A stretch of DNA of 64,000 nucleotides, from contig NZ_CP114205.1 in NCBI RefSeq assembly GCF_027497495.1, positions 7,750,001 through 7,814,000 of the forward strand. The letters run 5' to 3'. Below the pieces are notes generated by a model. That model was not told where the DNA came from, did no database searches, and saw nothing but the letters and a program-made list of their open reading frames with translations. The stretch is from Streptomyces tubercidicus (GTDB lineage: Bacteria; Actinomycetota; Actinomycetes; Streptomycetales; Streptomycetaceae). Shown here one piece after another: positions 51,801 to 55,800 of the stretch. Within the stretch, counting starts at the first letter, position 1. Every line of letters starts with the position of its first letter. The translations under genes were made by a program, and so were the position numbers.

Positions 51801-52739
51801 GCCGGCACGGCCGGGGCCACCGGCCAGGCCAACTACGCCGCCGCCAACGCTTATCTGGACGCCCTCGCCCAGCACCGGCAGGCTCTCGGCAGGCCGGCCA
51901 CCTCGATCGCATGGGGCCCGTGGGCCGGCGGCGGCATGGCGGCCGGCAGCGCGGGCGACGAGCGGCTGACGGAGCGACTGGCCCGCAGCGGGATGTCCCC
52001 CCTCGACCCGCGCCTCGCCGCCTCCGCACTGGAGCGGGCGGTGGCCCGCGGCGCCACCACGCTGACCGTGGCCGATGTGGACTGGTCGCGGTTTGCGCCC
52101 GGCTTCACCGCGGCGCGGTCCAGCGCCCTGCTGAGCGATCTGCCGGAGGCACACGCGGCGGCATCGGAGCGCGATACGGCGGGCGGCGGACCGCACAGCG
52201 GGCTCGACGCGCTGCGCGAGGAGCTGGTCGGGCGGAGCACAGCGGATCAGGAACGCGTACTCGCCAACCTGGTCCGTACCCACGTCGCCGCGGTCCTCGG
52301 GCACTCCTCCGCGGACGCGATCGACCCGCATCGGGCCTTCAGCGAGATGGGCTTCGACTCGCTGATGGCGGTCGAACTGCGTAACCGGCTCGGCCTCGCC
52401 ACCGGAACGCCGCTCCCCGCCACCTTGCTGTTCGACCACCCGACCGCCGCGGCCCTCGCCCGCCACCTGCGCACGCAGGTGGCTGCCGGGGACACCGCCG
52501 GGGCGCTGCCCGCGCTTGCCGAACTGGACCGGCTCGAAGGCGTGCTGGGCGTGGTACCGGCGGACGATCCGCAGCGCGCCAGGATCGCGTCCCGGCTGCA
52601 GACCCTGCTGGCGAAGTGGAACGACCCACAGGACGCCGAAGCGGAGACCGGCGACGGCACCGGGGTGAGCGACCACATCAACTCCGCCACCGCCGACGAG
52701 ATCTTCGACTTCATCGACAACGACCTCGGCATGTCATGA
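30699..52739 (+). CDS. Four-module type I polyketide synthase (W7-W10)
   Basis: The product is 7346 aa from GTG 30699 (7353 aa from the most upstream TTG, 30678). Order: N-terminal docking helix (about residues 1-33); W7 KS-AT-KR-ACP; W8 KS-AT-DH-ER-KR-ACP; W9 with the same domains; W10 KS-AT-KR-ACP; C-terminal docking region ending in DEIFDFI. All four ATs carry GHS(V/I)GE plus HAFH, so only malonyl-CoA should be used. All active-site motifs checked in KS, AT, DH, ER, KR and ACP are present. The protein should add C5-C12: C7-OH, four saturated carbons (C8-C11) and C13-OH. A 6.3-kb tandem duplication inside the gene produced W9. It lies 45 bp after gene 2 and 46 bp before gene 4 on the same strand. 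Confidence 0.97.
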   Translation: MAADDEKYMEYLKRVTTELRQTRRQLREAEGRDQEPIAIVAMSCRYPGSVRTPEDLWQLVAEGGDAVSDFPVDRGWDVDAAYDPDPEKPGSIYAREGGFLHDAGYFDPAFFGMSPREALATDPQQRLLLEVAWEAFERAGIDPTSVRGANGGVFVGAATSGYGVGASDLPEGLQGLLLAGNATSVASGRIAYTLGLEGPAVTVDTACSSSLVALHWACHALRRGECDLALAGGVAVMCTPAMFFEFSRQRGLAADGRCKPFSDDADGTGWSEGAGMLLVERLSDARKNGHPVLAVVRGTAINSDGASNGLTAPNGPSQQRVIRSALSRAGLTPSEVDAVDAHGTGTSLGDPIEAQALLATYGKDRADNGPLRLGSLKSNIGHTQSAAGVGSVIKMVMAMHHGTLPKTLHITEPSRHIEWTAGDVEVLTEAMPWEPDGHPRRAGVSSFGISGTNAHVIIEETPATEDTPAPEEDGEPVRALPLVPWVVSARSADALRAQAAQLLARVTKDELDLTDVGHSLTTTRTAFEHRAVVLAQDRATALRGLTELATHGPGTASADVIRGRTMRGATAFLFTGQGAQHATMGRELYAAYPAFAVAFDETCALLDTQLERPLQDVLFGEGAEADTDALHRTVFTQPALFAVEVALYRLLESWGIKPKYLAGHSVGELVAAHVAGVLSLADACRLVAARGRLMEALPAGGAMVSLQASESEVLPLLEGHEQRAGIAAVNGPQAVVISGAESALVEIAGRFEEQGRKVKRLRVSHAFHSPLMEPMLDEFRAVAESVAYAKPRIPVVSNVTGELATAEELTSADYWVRHVREAVRFADGVRWLAEHGVTRFLELGPGGTLTAMAQACLADSDDEEPERVCLASMRADRPETTSLMTAVADAFATGAPLDWAAYFAGTGARRVELPTYAFQRERYWLESTAAATEPPARSGVDGWRYRVEWKPLVAESGGVPAGRWLAVVAAEDAWSAAVVEGLSGCGVPLERVECAVGEVDRGVLAERLGEVAGGEPVAGVLVVGVVDAAGTAVLVQALGDAGVGGRVWVVTRGAVAIGRSDGGPDPAQAAVWGVGRVAALELPDRWGGLVDLPEAVEGRALDRLAGVLASGVEDQVAVRASGVFGRRLVHAPAPAAETEGGWRPRGTVLITGGTGALGARVARWVAERGAEHVILTSRRGPEAPGASELEAELSALGVRVSMVACDVSDRVAVEGLLSGCAVDAVVHAAGVVDSVPLRDADAEHFAGVMGAKVAGAVVLDEVLGDRELDAFVVFSSIAGVWGSGAQGAYAAGNAFVEGLVEARRARGAVGCAVAWGPWAGGGMAGVEGALEHLERRGLRALDPDLAVAALAGVVGSVVVADVEWERFAPAFTSARPSPLLEDLPEVRAALGGSEGAGRGVVSGAGVVVRERLAGLSVAERERALLELVRTLAAAVLGYNKPDSMEARSAFRDLGFDSLTAVELRGRLNAETGLRLPATVVFDYPTPVELARFLDGELFGAVSGVASDLPVMASVSDDPVVIVGMSCRLPGGVTSPEDLWRLVAGAEDAISELPNDRGWDLDALYDPTPGQPGKSYARHGGFVSGVDRFDPAFFGISPREAVAIDPQQRLLLETSWEALERSGIDPQSLRGSRAGVFVGSNGQDYPALLLSTPDGQDGYLGTGNAAAVVSGRVSYALGLEGPAVTVDTACSSSLVALHLAAQSLRSGECDLALAGGVTVMSTPGAFIEFSRQRGLAADGRCKAFSDAADGTGWAEGAGVLVVERLSDARRNGHRVLAVVAGSAVNQDGASNGLTAPNGPSQQRVIRQALAGAGLSASDVDAVEAHGTGTSLGDPIEAQALIATYGQDRPAERPLWLGSVKSNIGHTQAAAGAAGVIKMVLALQHGVLPQTLHVDEPSSHVDWSAGNVRLLDEAVGWPESGRPGRAAVSAFGVSGTNAHVVIEQAPVEESSEALPVGGVGVVPWAVSARSREGLRAQAQRLLAHVEARPELGLSEVGFALGTTRSAWEHRAVVLGTERSGLVDGLKALARGEDAASVVTALAEPEARWALLFTGQGAQRLGMGRELYDAFPVFADAFDAVCAHFDSELASPLRDVVFGDDAEKLNRTGFTQPALFAVEVALFRLVESFGIRPDYLMGHSIGELVAAHVAGVLSLADACRLVAARGRLMQALPAGGAMVSVQASEAEVLPLLEGYDQRVSIAAVNGPRSLVVSGEESAVAEIAGHFESEGRRVKRLQVSHAFHSPLMDPMLDEFRTVAEAVTYEEPRIPVVSNLTGALATTEELTSPDYWVRHVRDAVRFADGIRWLAEHGVTRFLEIGPDGTLTAMAQGCLDSDVEADHVLIPALRADDRGEVSAMLTAAGRAFVHGAEIDWQAFFPATAPAPTTSVDLPTYAFQRQRYWPRFSGSPTGDLGSAGLVSAHHPLLGAAVSLAHSEDGTDGTYGTDSPYGTPESGAVVFTGRVSVAAQPWLAEHVVSGSILLPGTAFLELAVRAGDQVGCTQVVELTLQAPLVLPERGAVQLQVAVGAADDYGHRTLSVYSRPQDEGAEQQPWVRHAVGVLGTDSPAPGAGLSQWPPTGAQPVTLDGLYEGLAAAGFGYGPAFRGLREAWSRGDELFVSVELPESAVPEAAGFGLHPALLDSTLHALGLVDSGQADDGRGRLPFSWSGATLHAAGASVLRARLSVNGPDSVALELADASGGPVATIDSLVLRPVSADGIAQARTGRRPDTALHTLDWIPLAEPTSTAATATVDAAVIDMADIDMADMTDDGSRPSLSALGASAYPDLDSLSQDEAEVPSHVLLRLAAPEGDPAAAAHTATHRALDIIQTWLADERFAASRLVVVTQGAVTVDERRPNPALAAVWGLIRSARSENPDRFTLVDLDATSESLAALPAALTCDEPELAIRTGKLHVPRLSRQRRPDALAVPGESDAWCLDIAERGTLENLRLAEYPTAQAELGVGQVRIAVRASGLNFRDVLTALGMYPGDAVTLGIEGAGVVTETGPGVTGFAPGDRVMGLFTQSFGPLAVADGRTLVRIPEGWSFAQAASVPVVFLTAYYALVDLGGLQAGESVLVHAAAGGVGMAAVQLAQHLGAEVFGTASPGKWETLRTSGLDEAHIASSRELDFERAFLAATAGRGVDVVLDSLAGEFVDASLRLLPRGGRFLEMGKTDVRDAQEVAAAHKGVRYQAFDLFDAGPERIGEMLTALVALFEEGVLRPLPLTAWDVRKAPEAFRYLSQAKNVGKVVLTMPVPLNAEGTVLVTGGTGGLGALVARHLVTEHGVRHLLLVSRRGPQAPGVDALCEELAALGAEVTVAACDTADRTALSGLLGAVPKQHPLAAVVHTAGVLDDGVLSSLTPERLDAVLAPKADAVSALHELTRDEDLADFVVFSSVAGMFGGSGQGNYAAANAFLDAFAQARHGVGLPATALAWGPWAPGVGMTGELAEADLQRMARGGMVPFTVEQGMAAFDAAFRTAEPVYAPVRLDYAALRAPHSAVPALLRGLVTGSARRSAASAAAGDAAQSLRTRLGALPAAERESAVLDLVRAQAALVLGHAGPEAVEPARDFRGLGIDSLTAVELRNRLGAATGLRLPATLVFDYPSPVVLARHVCTELFGDDAAAVAPVAAAGRLATGEEQLAIVAMSCRFPGGAGSPEEFWRLLADGVDALSPVPADRGWQTGDDADPVEGGFLYDGGDFDADFFGISPREAVTMDPQQRLLLEVSWEALERAGIDPTALRGSRTGVFAGTNYQGYGSAAHALPEGSEGQLLTGHATSVASGRVSYALGLEGPAVTVDTACSSSLVALHLAAQALRLGECDLALAGGVTVMPTPGTFVEFGRQGGLAGDGRCKAFSDDADGTGWGEGAGLVLVERLSDARRNGHPVLAVLRGSAVNQDGASNGLTAPNGPSQQRVIRAALANAELAAHEVDVVEAHGTGTSLGDPIEAQALLATYGQDRDEDRPLWLGSVKSNIGHTQSAAGIAGVIKMVLSLQNGVLPRTLHVTEPSSHVDWSSGDVRLLTRAVEWPQGELPRRAAVSSFGISGTNAHVVLEQSEATDSGANSADSGPENIAHAEGPVVWPLSARSAVALRDQGKRLRAHLADRPGLLVHDVGYSLATTRAAFDHRAALVAEDRDTFLNGLAALARGEDSVGLVRGQAGTGGKLAFLFSGQGSQRAGMGRELYERFPAYAAAFDEVCAEFDRHLERPLRDLVFADEGTPDAALLDRTAYTQPALFAVETALHALVGSWGVRPDVLIGHSIGELTAAHVAGVLTMEDACALVAARGRLMQALPDGGAMIAVQAAEEEVLPLLEGLTDRAGIAAVNGPTAVVVSGAEDAVTHIAGQLAEQGRKTRRLRVSHAFHSPLMEAMLTEFGEVARGVRYAPPRIPVISNLTGEPATEADLTSPDYWVRQVREAVRFCDGIRRLEADGVRTYLELGPDGALAAMAWESLREPDEATAALPVLRRERPEVRSALLAAAGLQVRGLAESAALSGAGARRVELPTYAFQHVRYWLDPAGDLGSAGLVSAHHPLLGAALSLAGSAGGTDSAEGMDSVYGASEGGALVFTGRVSVTAQPWLAEHVVSGSVLLPGTAFLELAVRAGDQVGCGQVEELTLQAPLVLPERGAVQLQVAVGVADESGRRMLSVYSRPQDAQADQPWVRHAVGVLGTDSPASGAGLSEWPPAGAEPVTIEGLYEGLAAAGFEYGPVFRGLREVWSRGDELFASVELPESAVAEAAGFGLHPALLDSALHALGLVDSGGADEGRGRLPFSWSGATLHASGASVLRARLSVNGPDSVALELADASGGPVATIDSLVLRPVSADGIAQAKAGGQDTALHTMDWIPLPEPAESTASAVAVEAAVDMRDGTDGRLDLSAIGASVYPDLGSLPQGEVPSHVLLWLDAPDGDPAAAAHTATHRALDIIQTWLADERFAASRLVVVTQGAVTVDERRPNPALAAVWGLIRSARSENPDRFTLVDLDGVSESLAVLPAALACDEPELAVRAGEVYVPRLSRHVRPDALPVPEQSGAWCLDIVEKGTLENLHLAECPTAQAELGAGQVRIAVRAAGLNFRDVLNALGMYPGDAVPLGIEGAGVVTEVGPGATGFSPGDRVMGLFTQSFGPLAVADARTLARIPEGWSFAQAASVPVVFLTAYYALVDLGELQAGESVLVHAAAGGVGMAAVQLARHLGAEVFGTASPGKWESLRSSGLDEAHIASSRDLDFEGAFLAETAGRGVDVVLDSLAREFVDASLRLLPRGGRFLEMGKTDIREPAQVAAEHEGVRYQAFDLWEAGPERIGEMLTALVALFEEGVLRPLPLTAWDVRKAPEAFRYLSQAKNVGKVVLTMPVPLDSEGTVLVTGGTGGLGALVARHLVTEHGVRHLLLVSRRGPQAPGVDALCEELAALGAEVTVAACDTADRTALSGLLGAVPKQHPLTAVVHTAGVLDDGVLSSMTPDRLDAVLVPKADAVSTLHELTRGEDLAAFVLFSSVAGMFGSSGQGNYAAANAFLDAFAQARNGAGLPATSLAWGPWAPGVGMTGELAEADLQRMTRGGMLPFTAEQGMAAFDAAFRTAEAGYAPVRLDQAALRAPHSAVPALLRGLVTGSARRSAASAAAGDAVQSLRTRLAALPAAEREPAVLDLVRAQAALVLGHAGPEAVEPARDFRGLGIDSLTAVELRNRLGAATGLRLPATLVFDYPSPVVLARHVCTELFGDDAAAVAPVAAAGRPATGEEQLAIVAMSCRFPGGVRSPEEFWRLLAGGMDAVSSIPADRGWRTDGEAGGFEGGFLYDGGDFDADFFGISPREAVTMDPQQRLLLEISWEALERAGIDPTALRGSRTGVFAGTNYQGYGSAAHTLPEGSEGQLLTGHATSVASGRVSYALGLEGPAVTVDTACSSSLVALHLAAQALRLGECDLALAGGVTVMPTPGTFVEFGRQGGLAGDGRCKAFSDDADGTGWGEGAGLVLVERLSDARRNGHPVLAVLRGSAVNQDGASNGLTAPNGPSQQRVIRAALANAELAAHEVDVVEAHGTGTSLGDPIEAQALIATYGQDREPDRPLWLGSVKSNIGHTQSAAGIAGVIKMVLSLQNGVLPRTLHVTEPSSHVDWSSGDVRLLTRAVEWPQGELPRRAAVSSFGISGTNAHVVLEQSGATDSGPAEAISTDSGPESTARAEHHRPDSHQGPVVWPLSARSAAALRDQGKRLRAHLADRPGLLVHDVGYSLATTRAAFDHRAALVAEDRDTFLNGLAALARGEDSVGLVRGQAGTGGKLAFLFSGQGSQRAGMGRELYERFPVYAAAFDEVCAEFDRHLERPLRDLVFADEGTPDAALLDRTAYTQPALFAVETALHALVGSWGVRPDVLIGHSIGELTAAHVAGVLTMEDACALVAARGRLMQALPDGGAMIAVQAAEEEVLPLLEGLTDRAGIAAVNGPTAVVVSGAEDAVTHIAGQLAEQGRKTRRLRVSHAFHSPLMEAMLTEFGEVARGVRYAPPRIPVISNLTGEPATEADLTSPDYWVRQVREAVRFCDGIRRLEADGVRTYLELGPDGALAAMAWESLREPDEATAALPVLRRERPEVRSALLAAAGLQVRGLAESAALSGAGARRVELPTYAFQHVRYWLDPAGTSAGAHPAPAADEQFWDAVEHADLGAFAERLRLTADAPLSEVLPALTSWRQAHRERTTADGWEYQVTWRPTADTAVPVLSGTWLLPLPAGRADRAREKAIVDGLVAHGAARVVPFEVDCGEVERVALEGQLAAVAAELGPIAGVLSLLGTDEEPHRAQPATPGGLAATVALVQVLDDLRVGAPLWCATTGAVAVRDGEAVPSPVQAAVWGFGRVAALEHPQGWGGLVDLPAELDERAVQRLCAVLEAGTGEDQLALRGSGVYVRRLVRARFQDAGPGSTEPSAGGGTVLITGGTGALGAQVARRLTDRGAPHLVLASRRGTRADGAAELAAELTARGSRVTVVACDTADRDALAQLLAEYPVDAVYHAAGVLDDGLIAGLDAPRLDAVLRPKMAAAAHLHELTDERTALVLFSSFAGTAGATGQANYAAANAYLDALAQHRQALGRPATSIAWGPWAGGGMAAGSAGDERLTERLARSGMSPLDPRLAASALERAVARGATTLTVADVDWSRFAPGFTAARSSALLSDLPEAHAAASERDTAGGGPHSGLDALREELVGRSTADQERVLANLVRTHVAAVLGHSSADAIDPHRAFSEMGFDSLMAVELRNRLGLATGTPLPATLLFDHPTAAALARHLRTQVAAGDTAGALPALAELDRLEGVLGVVPADDPQRARIASRLQTLLAKWNDPQDAEAETGDGTGVSDHINSATADEIFDFIDNDLGMS
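30801..35200 (+). other. PKS module W7: KS-AT(malonyl)-KR(A-type)-ACP
   Basis: KS starts at 30801 with Cys at 31317. This KS is less like its neighbours: it has VDAHGTGT for VEAHGTGT and NSDGASNG for NQDGASNG, and a Cys-Thr-Pro-Ala-Met-Phe stretch where others have Ser-Thr-Pro-Gly. AT spans about 32409-33470, with Ser at 32691 (GHSVGE) and a HAFH motif. There is no dimerization element. The KR site is at 34134, with A-type Trp 34539 and Tyr 34563. ACP Ser is at 35067. It should set the C13 hydroxyl. Confidence 0.93.
34131..34670 (+). repeat. A-type KR core, copy in W7
   Basis: Partner of 3841-4380 in W1. The two agree almost throughout apart from a divergent patch around 34285-34345, and the match includes the stretch around the catalytic Trp and Tyr. 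The upstream KR structural part of W7 (33530-34120) is related to the W1 and W3 copies but clearly more diverged. Confidence 0.85.
35244..41560 (+). other. PKS module W8: KS-AT(malonyl)-DH-ER-KR-ACP (fully reducing)
   Basis: KS starts at 35244 with Cys at 35763. AT spans about 36834-37890, with Ser at 37107 in GHSIGE and a HAFH motif. DH starts near 37950, with His at 38106 in HxxxGxxxxP and Asp at 38607; its N-terminal part carries an extra Gly/Thr/Asp-rich loop (37980-38055). ER spans about 39477-40440. The KR site is at 40458, with LDD at 40731 and Tyr at 40902. ACP Ser is at 41409 (GIDSL). It should fully reduce C11. Confidence 0.94.
37922..44238 (+). repeat. Tandem duplication, left copy (W8 DH-ER-KR-ACP + W9 KS-AT)
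   Basis: This unit of about 6317 bp runs from the post-AT linker of W8 to the post-AT linker of W9 and is directly followed by a second copy of about 6318 bp. Identity is uneven: the KS-AT half is nearly identical between copies, and 43321-44236 appears identical base for base to 49639-50554. The DH-ER half differs at many positions. The KS-AT linker of the right copy is 33 bases longer. Confidence 0.88.
41595..47850 (+). other. PKS module W9: KS-AT(malonyl)-DH-ER-KR-ACP, product of module duplication
   Basis: KS starts at 41595 with Cys at 42081. AT spans about 43170-44230, with Ser at 43458 (GHSIGE) and a HAFH motif. DH starts near 44268, with His at 44424 and Asp at 44922. ER spans about 45762-46735. 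The KR site is at 46743, with LDD at 47016 and Tyr at 47187. ACP Ser is at 47694. Its KS-AT matches W10 and its DH-ER-KR-ACP matches W8, with the switch in the post-AT linker near 44236. It should fully reduce C9. Confidence 0.94.
44239..50556 (+). repeat. Tandem duplication, right copy (W9 DH-ER-KR-ACP + W10 KS-AT)
   Basis: Partner of 37922-44238. The right edge falls in the W10 post-AT linker, where the shared Tyr-Trp-Leu-Asp-Pro-Ala-Gly ends and W10-specific sequence begins. The left edge falls just after the same seven residues in W9, where W8-like Asp-Leu-Gly-Ser-Ala-Gly begins. Together these define the recombination junction. Confidence 0.88.
47880..52470 (+). other. PKS module W10: KS-AT(malonyl)-KR(B-type)-ACP
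   Basis: KS starts at 47880 with Cys at 48366. AT spans about 49488-50550, with Ser at 49776 (GHSIGE) and a HAFH motif. A dimerization element follows the AT (about 50580-50730). The KR site is at 51411, with LDD at 51669-51677 and Tyr at 51834 (B-type). ACP Ser is at 52359, in Glu-Met-Gly-Phe-Asp-Ser-Leu where most copies have Asp-Leu-Gly. It should set the C7 hydroxyl. KR and ACP use C-ending codons and are outside the duplicated unit. Confidence 0.94.
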
Positions 52740-52890
52740 CACAGCGACCGCAACAGTCCCGGAACCGCCTCGTGGATGAGGACACATGAACGAAGAGAAG
52801 CTCCTCCAGTACCTCAAAAAGGTCACCCACGACCTTCACCAGACCCGGCAGCGCCTCCAAGAGGCCGAGGCCGGGGCCGGGAGCCGGGAA
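52474..52890 (+). other. Gene 3 / gene 4 junction with docking regions
   Basis: The C-terminus of gene 3 has two helical segments, an acidic Gly/Asp/Thr linker and a terminal DEIFDFI motif before the stop at 52737-52739. After 46 bases gene 4 starts at ATG 52786, preceded by a good ribosome-binding site, GAGGA at 52778-52782. Gene 4 opens with the helix EEKLLQYLKKVTHDL, a class 1 N-terminal docking coiled coil. Gene 3 and gene 1 share the DEIFDFI ending; gene 2 does not. Confidence 0.82.
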
Positions 52891-55800
52891 CCGGTGGCGA
52901 TTGTGGCTATGAGCTGCCGCTTCCCCGGCGGGGTGGCCTCGCCGGAGGACTTCTGGCGACTGCTCGCCGAGGGGGTGGACGTCATGGGCGAGTGGCCGGC
53001 GGACCGTGGCTGGGATGTGTCGGGGCTGTACGACCCGGAGCCGGGGACGCCGGGCCGCAGTTACACCCGTGTCGGCGGGTTCCTGGCTGATGTGGCGGGG
53101 TTCGATGCGGCGTTCTTCGGGATTTCGCCGCGGGAGGCGGTGGCGATGGATCCGCAGCAGCGGCTGCTGCTGGAGACGTCGTGGGAGGCGTTGGAGCGGG
53201 CCGGGGTCGATCCGGTGTCGCTGCGCGGCAGCCGTACCGGGGTTTTCGCCGGCACCAACGGCCAGGACTACACCGGGTTGCTGCTCGGCGCCGCGGACGG
53301 CCTCGACGGGTACATCGGCACCGGCAACGCAGCCAGCGTCGTCTCCGGCCGCGTCTCCTACGCGCTGGGGCTCGAAGGGCCCGCGGTCACGGTCGACACC
53401 GCCTGTTCGTCCTCACTGGTGGCCCTGCACCTCGCGGCGCAGGCGCTGCGGTCCGGGGAGTGCGATCTGGCGCTGGCGGGCGGTGTCACGGTGATGTCCA
53501 CCCCGGGGCCGTTCCTGGAGTTCAGCCGGCAGCGCGGGCTCGCCGCCGACGGCCGCTGCAAGGCGTTCGCCGACGCCGCCGACGGCACCGCCTGGGGCGA
53601 GGGAGCCGGCATGCTCCTGTTCGAGCGGCTCTCCGACGCGCGGCGCAATGGCCACCCGGTGCTCGCCGTGCTCCGTGGCTCCGCGGTCAACCAGGACGGC
53701 GCCTCCAACGGCCTGACCGCCCCCAACGGCCCCTCCCAGCAGCGGGTCATCTGGCAGGCCCTGGCCGGCGCCGGTCTGGCCACGGCGGACGTCGACATGG
53801 TGGAGGCTCACGGCACCGGCACCACCCTCGGCGACCCCATCGAAGCCCAGGCGCTCCTGGCGACCTATGGCCAGGACCGGCCGGAGGACCGGCCGCTGTG
53901 GCTCGGATCGGTGAAGTCCAACATCGGGCACACCCAGGCAGCGGCGGGTGCGGCCGGCGTCATCAAAGCCGTGCTCGCCCTCCAGCAAGGGCTGATGCCA
54001 GCGACCCTGCACCTCGACCGGCCCTCGTCCCACGTCGACTGGTCGGCGGGGAACGTCGCGCTGCTCGCCGAGGCCACCCCCTGGCCCGACCACGGGCGGC
54101 CGGGCCGGGCCGCGGTCTCCTCCTTCGGCGTCAGCGGCACCAACGCCCACGTCATCCTCGAACAGGCCCCGGCCCCGGAGCCCGCCCCCGAGACCGACGG
54201 TGCCCCCCGAACGGACGCCGCCTCCCGTCACTTCGCCTTCCCCCTCTCGGCGCGCAGCGCGGAATCGCTGCGTACGCTCAGCGCCCGGCTGCACGAGGGG
54301 CTGTCCGAGCGGCCGGCGCCGCCACTGCGCGACCTCGCCTGGTCGCTGGCCACCACCCGCACCGCCTTCGAGCACCGGGCCGCCGTGATCGCCGCCGACC
54401 ACGAGGAACTGCTGCGGGGCCTAGACCTGCTCGCTCGCGACGCCCCGGCCCCCGGGGTGGTGCGCGGCACGAGCGGCGCGGACGGCCGGACCGCCTTCGT
54501 CTTCCCCGGCCAGGGCTCCCAGTGGGCGGGGATGGCCACCGAACTCCTCGACACCGACGCGGAGTTCCGAGCCTGCTTCACCGAGTGCGCCGAGGCCGTG
54601 GAACGGTACGCCGGCTGGTCCCTCGACGAGGTGCTGCGCGGCGCGGAGGGGGCGCCGTCCCTGGACCGCGTGGATGTCGTCCAGCCCGCCCTGTTCGCCG
54701 TGATGGTCGCGCTGGCGGGTCTCTGGCGCGCCCGGGGGGTGGAGCCCGACGCCGTCGTGGGGCACAGCCAGGGCGAGATCGCCGCCGCCTGCGTCGCCGG
54801 GGCGCTGAGCCTGGACGACGCCGCCCGGGTCGTCGTCCTGCGCAGCCGGGCACTGACCGCGCTCGCCGGGCGCGGCGGCATGATGTCCGTCCTGCTGCCG
54901 CTGCCCGAGGTGGAGGACCGCCTTGTGCCCTGGGGCGACGCCCTCTCCGTCGCCGCCGTCAACGGCCCCCGCTCCGTGGTCGTCTCCGGCGAAGCGGACG
55001 CCCTCGACGAGCTGTTCGCCGCACTGGAGGCCGACGGCGCCCAGGTCCGCCGGATACCGGTCGACTACGCGTCCCACTCCGCGCAGGTCGAGAAGATCCG
55101 CGAGCAACTGCTCGCCGACCTGGCGCCGGTCAGCCCGCGCAGCAGCGCCACCCCGTTCTTCTCCACGGTGACCGGCGACTGGCTCGACACCGGCCGGCTC
55201 GACGCCGAGTACTGGTACCGCAACCTGCGCCGCACCGTCCGCTTCGAGCACGCCGTCCGCACCCTGGCCGAACAGGACTACCGCGCCTACATCGAGGCCT
55301 CACCGCACCCCGTGGTGACGACCGCGGTACGCGAGACGCTCGACGCACTCGACATCGCGGACGCGGCCGTCGTCGGCACCCTCCGCAAGGGAGAGGGCGG
55401 CCCGCGGCGGTTCCTCACCTCGCTCGCCGAACTCTCCGTCGCCGGCGGGCCCGTCACCTGGCGCACCGTCCTCGACCCCGACGGGTCCGGTACCGCCCGG
55501 CGGATCGCCCTGCCGACCTACCCCTTCCAGCGGCGCCGCTACTGGCCCGAGCCCGCCCCCGCCCTGCGCGGCGGCCCCGGCGACGCCACCGACGCCCGCT
55601 TCTGGGAAGCCGTCGAGAGCGGCGACGCCGGCACGCTCGGCGCCGCACTGGACGTGGCCCCGGCCACCCTCGATGCGCTGCTGCCCGCACTGTCCGACTA
55701 CCGCCGGCGCCACCGCGAGGGCGCGCAGGCCGACTCGTGGCGCTACCGCATCACCTGGAAGCCCGTCCCCGCCGGTGCCGCCCCCGCCACCCTCCGCGGC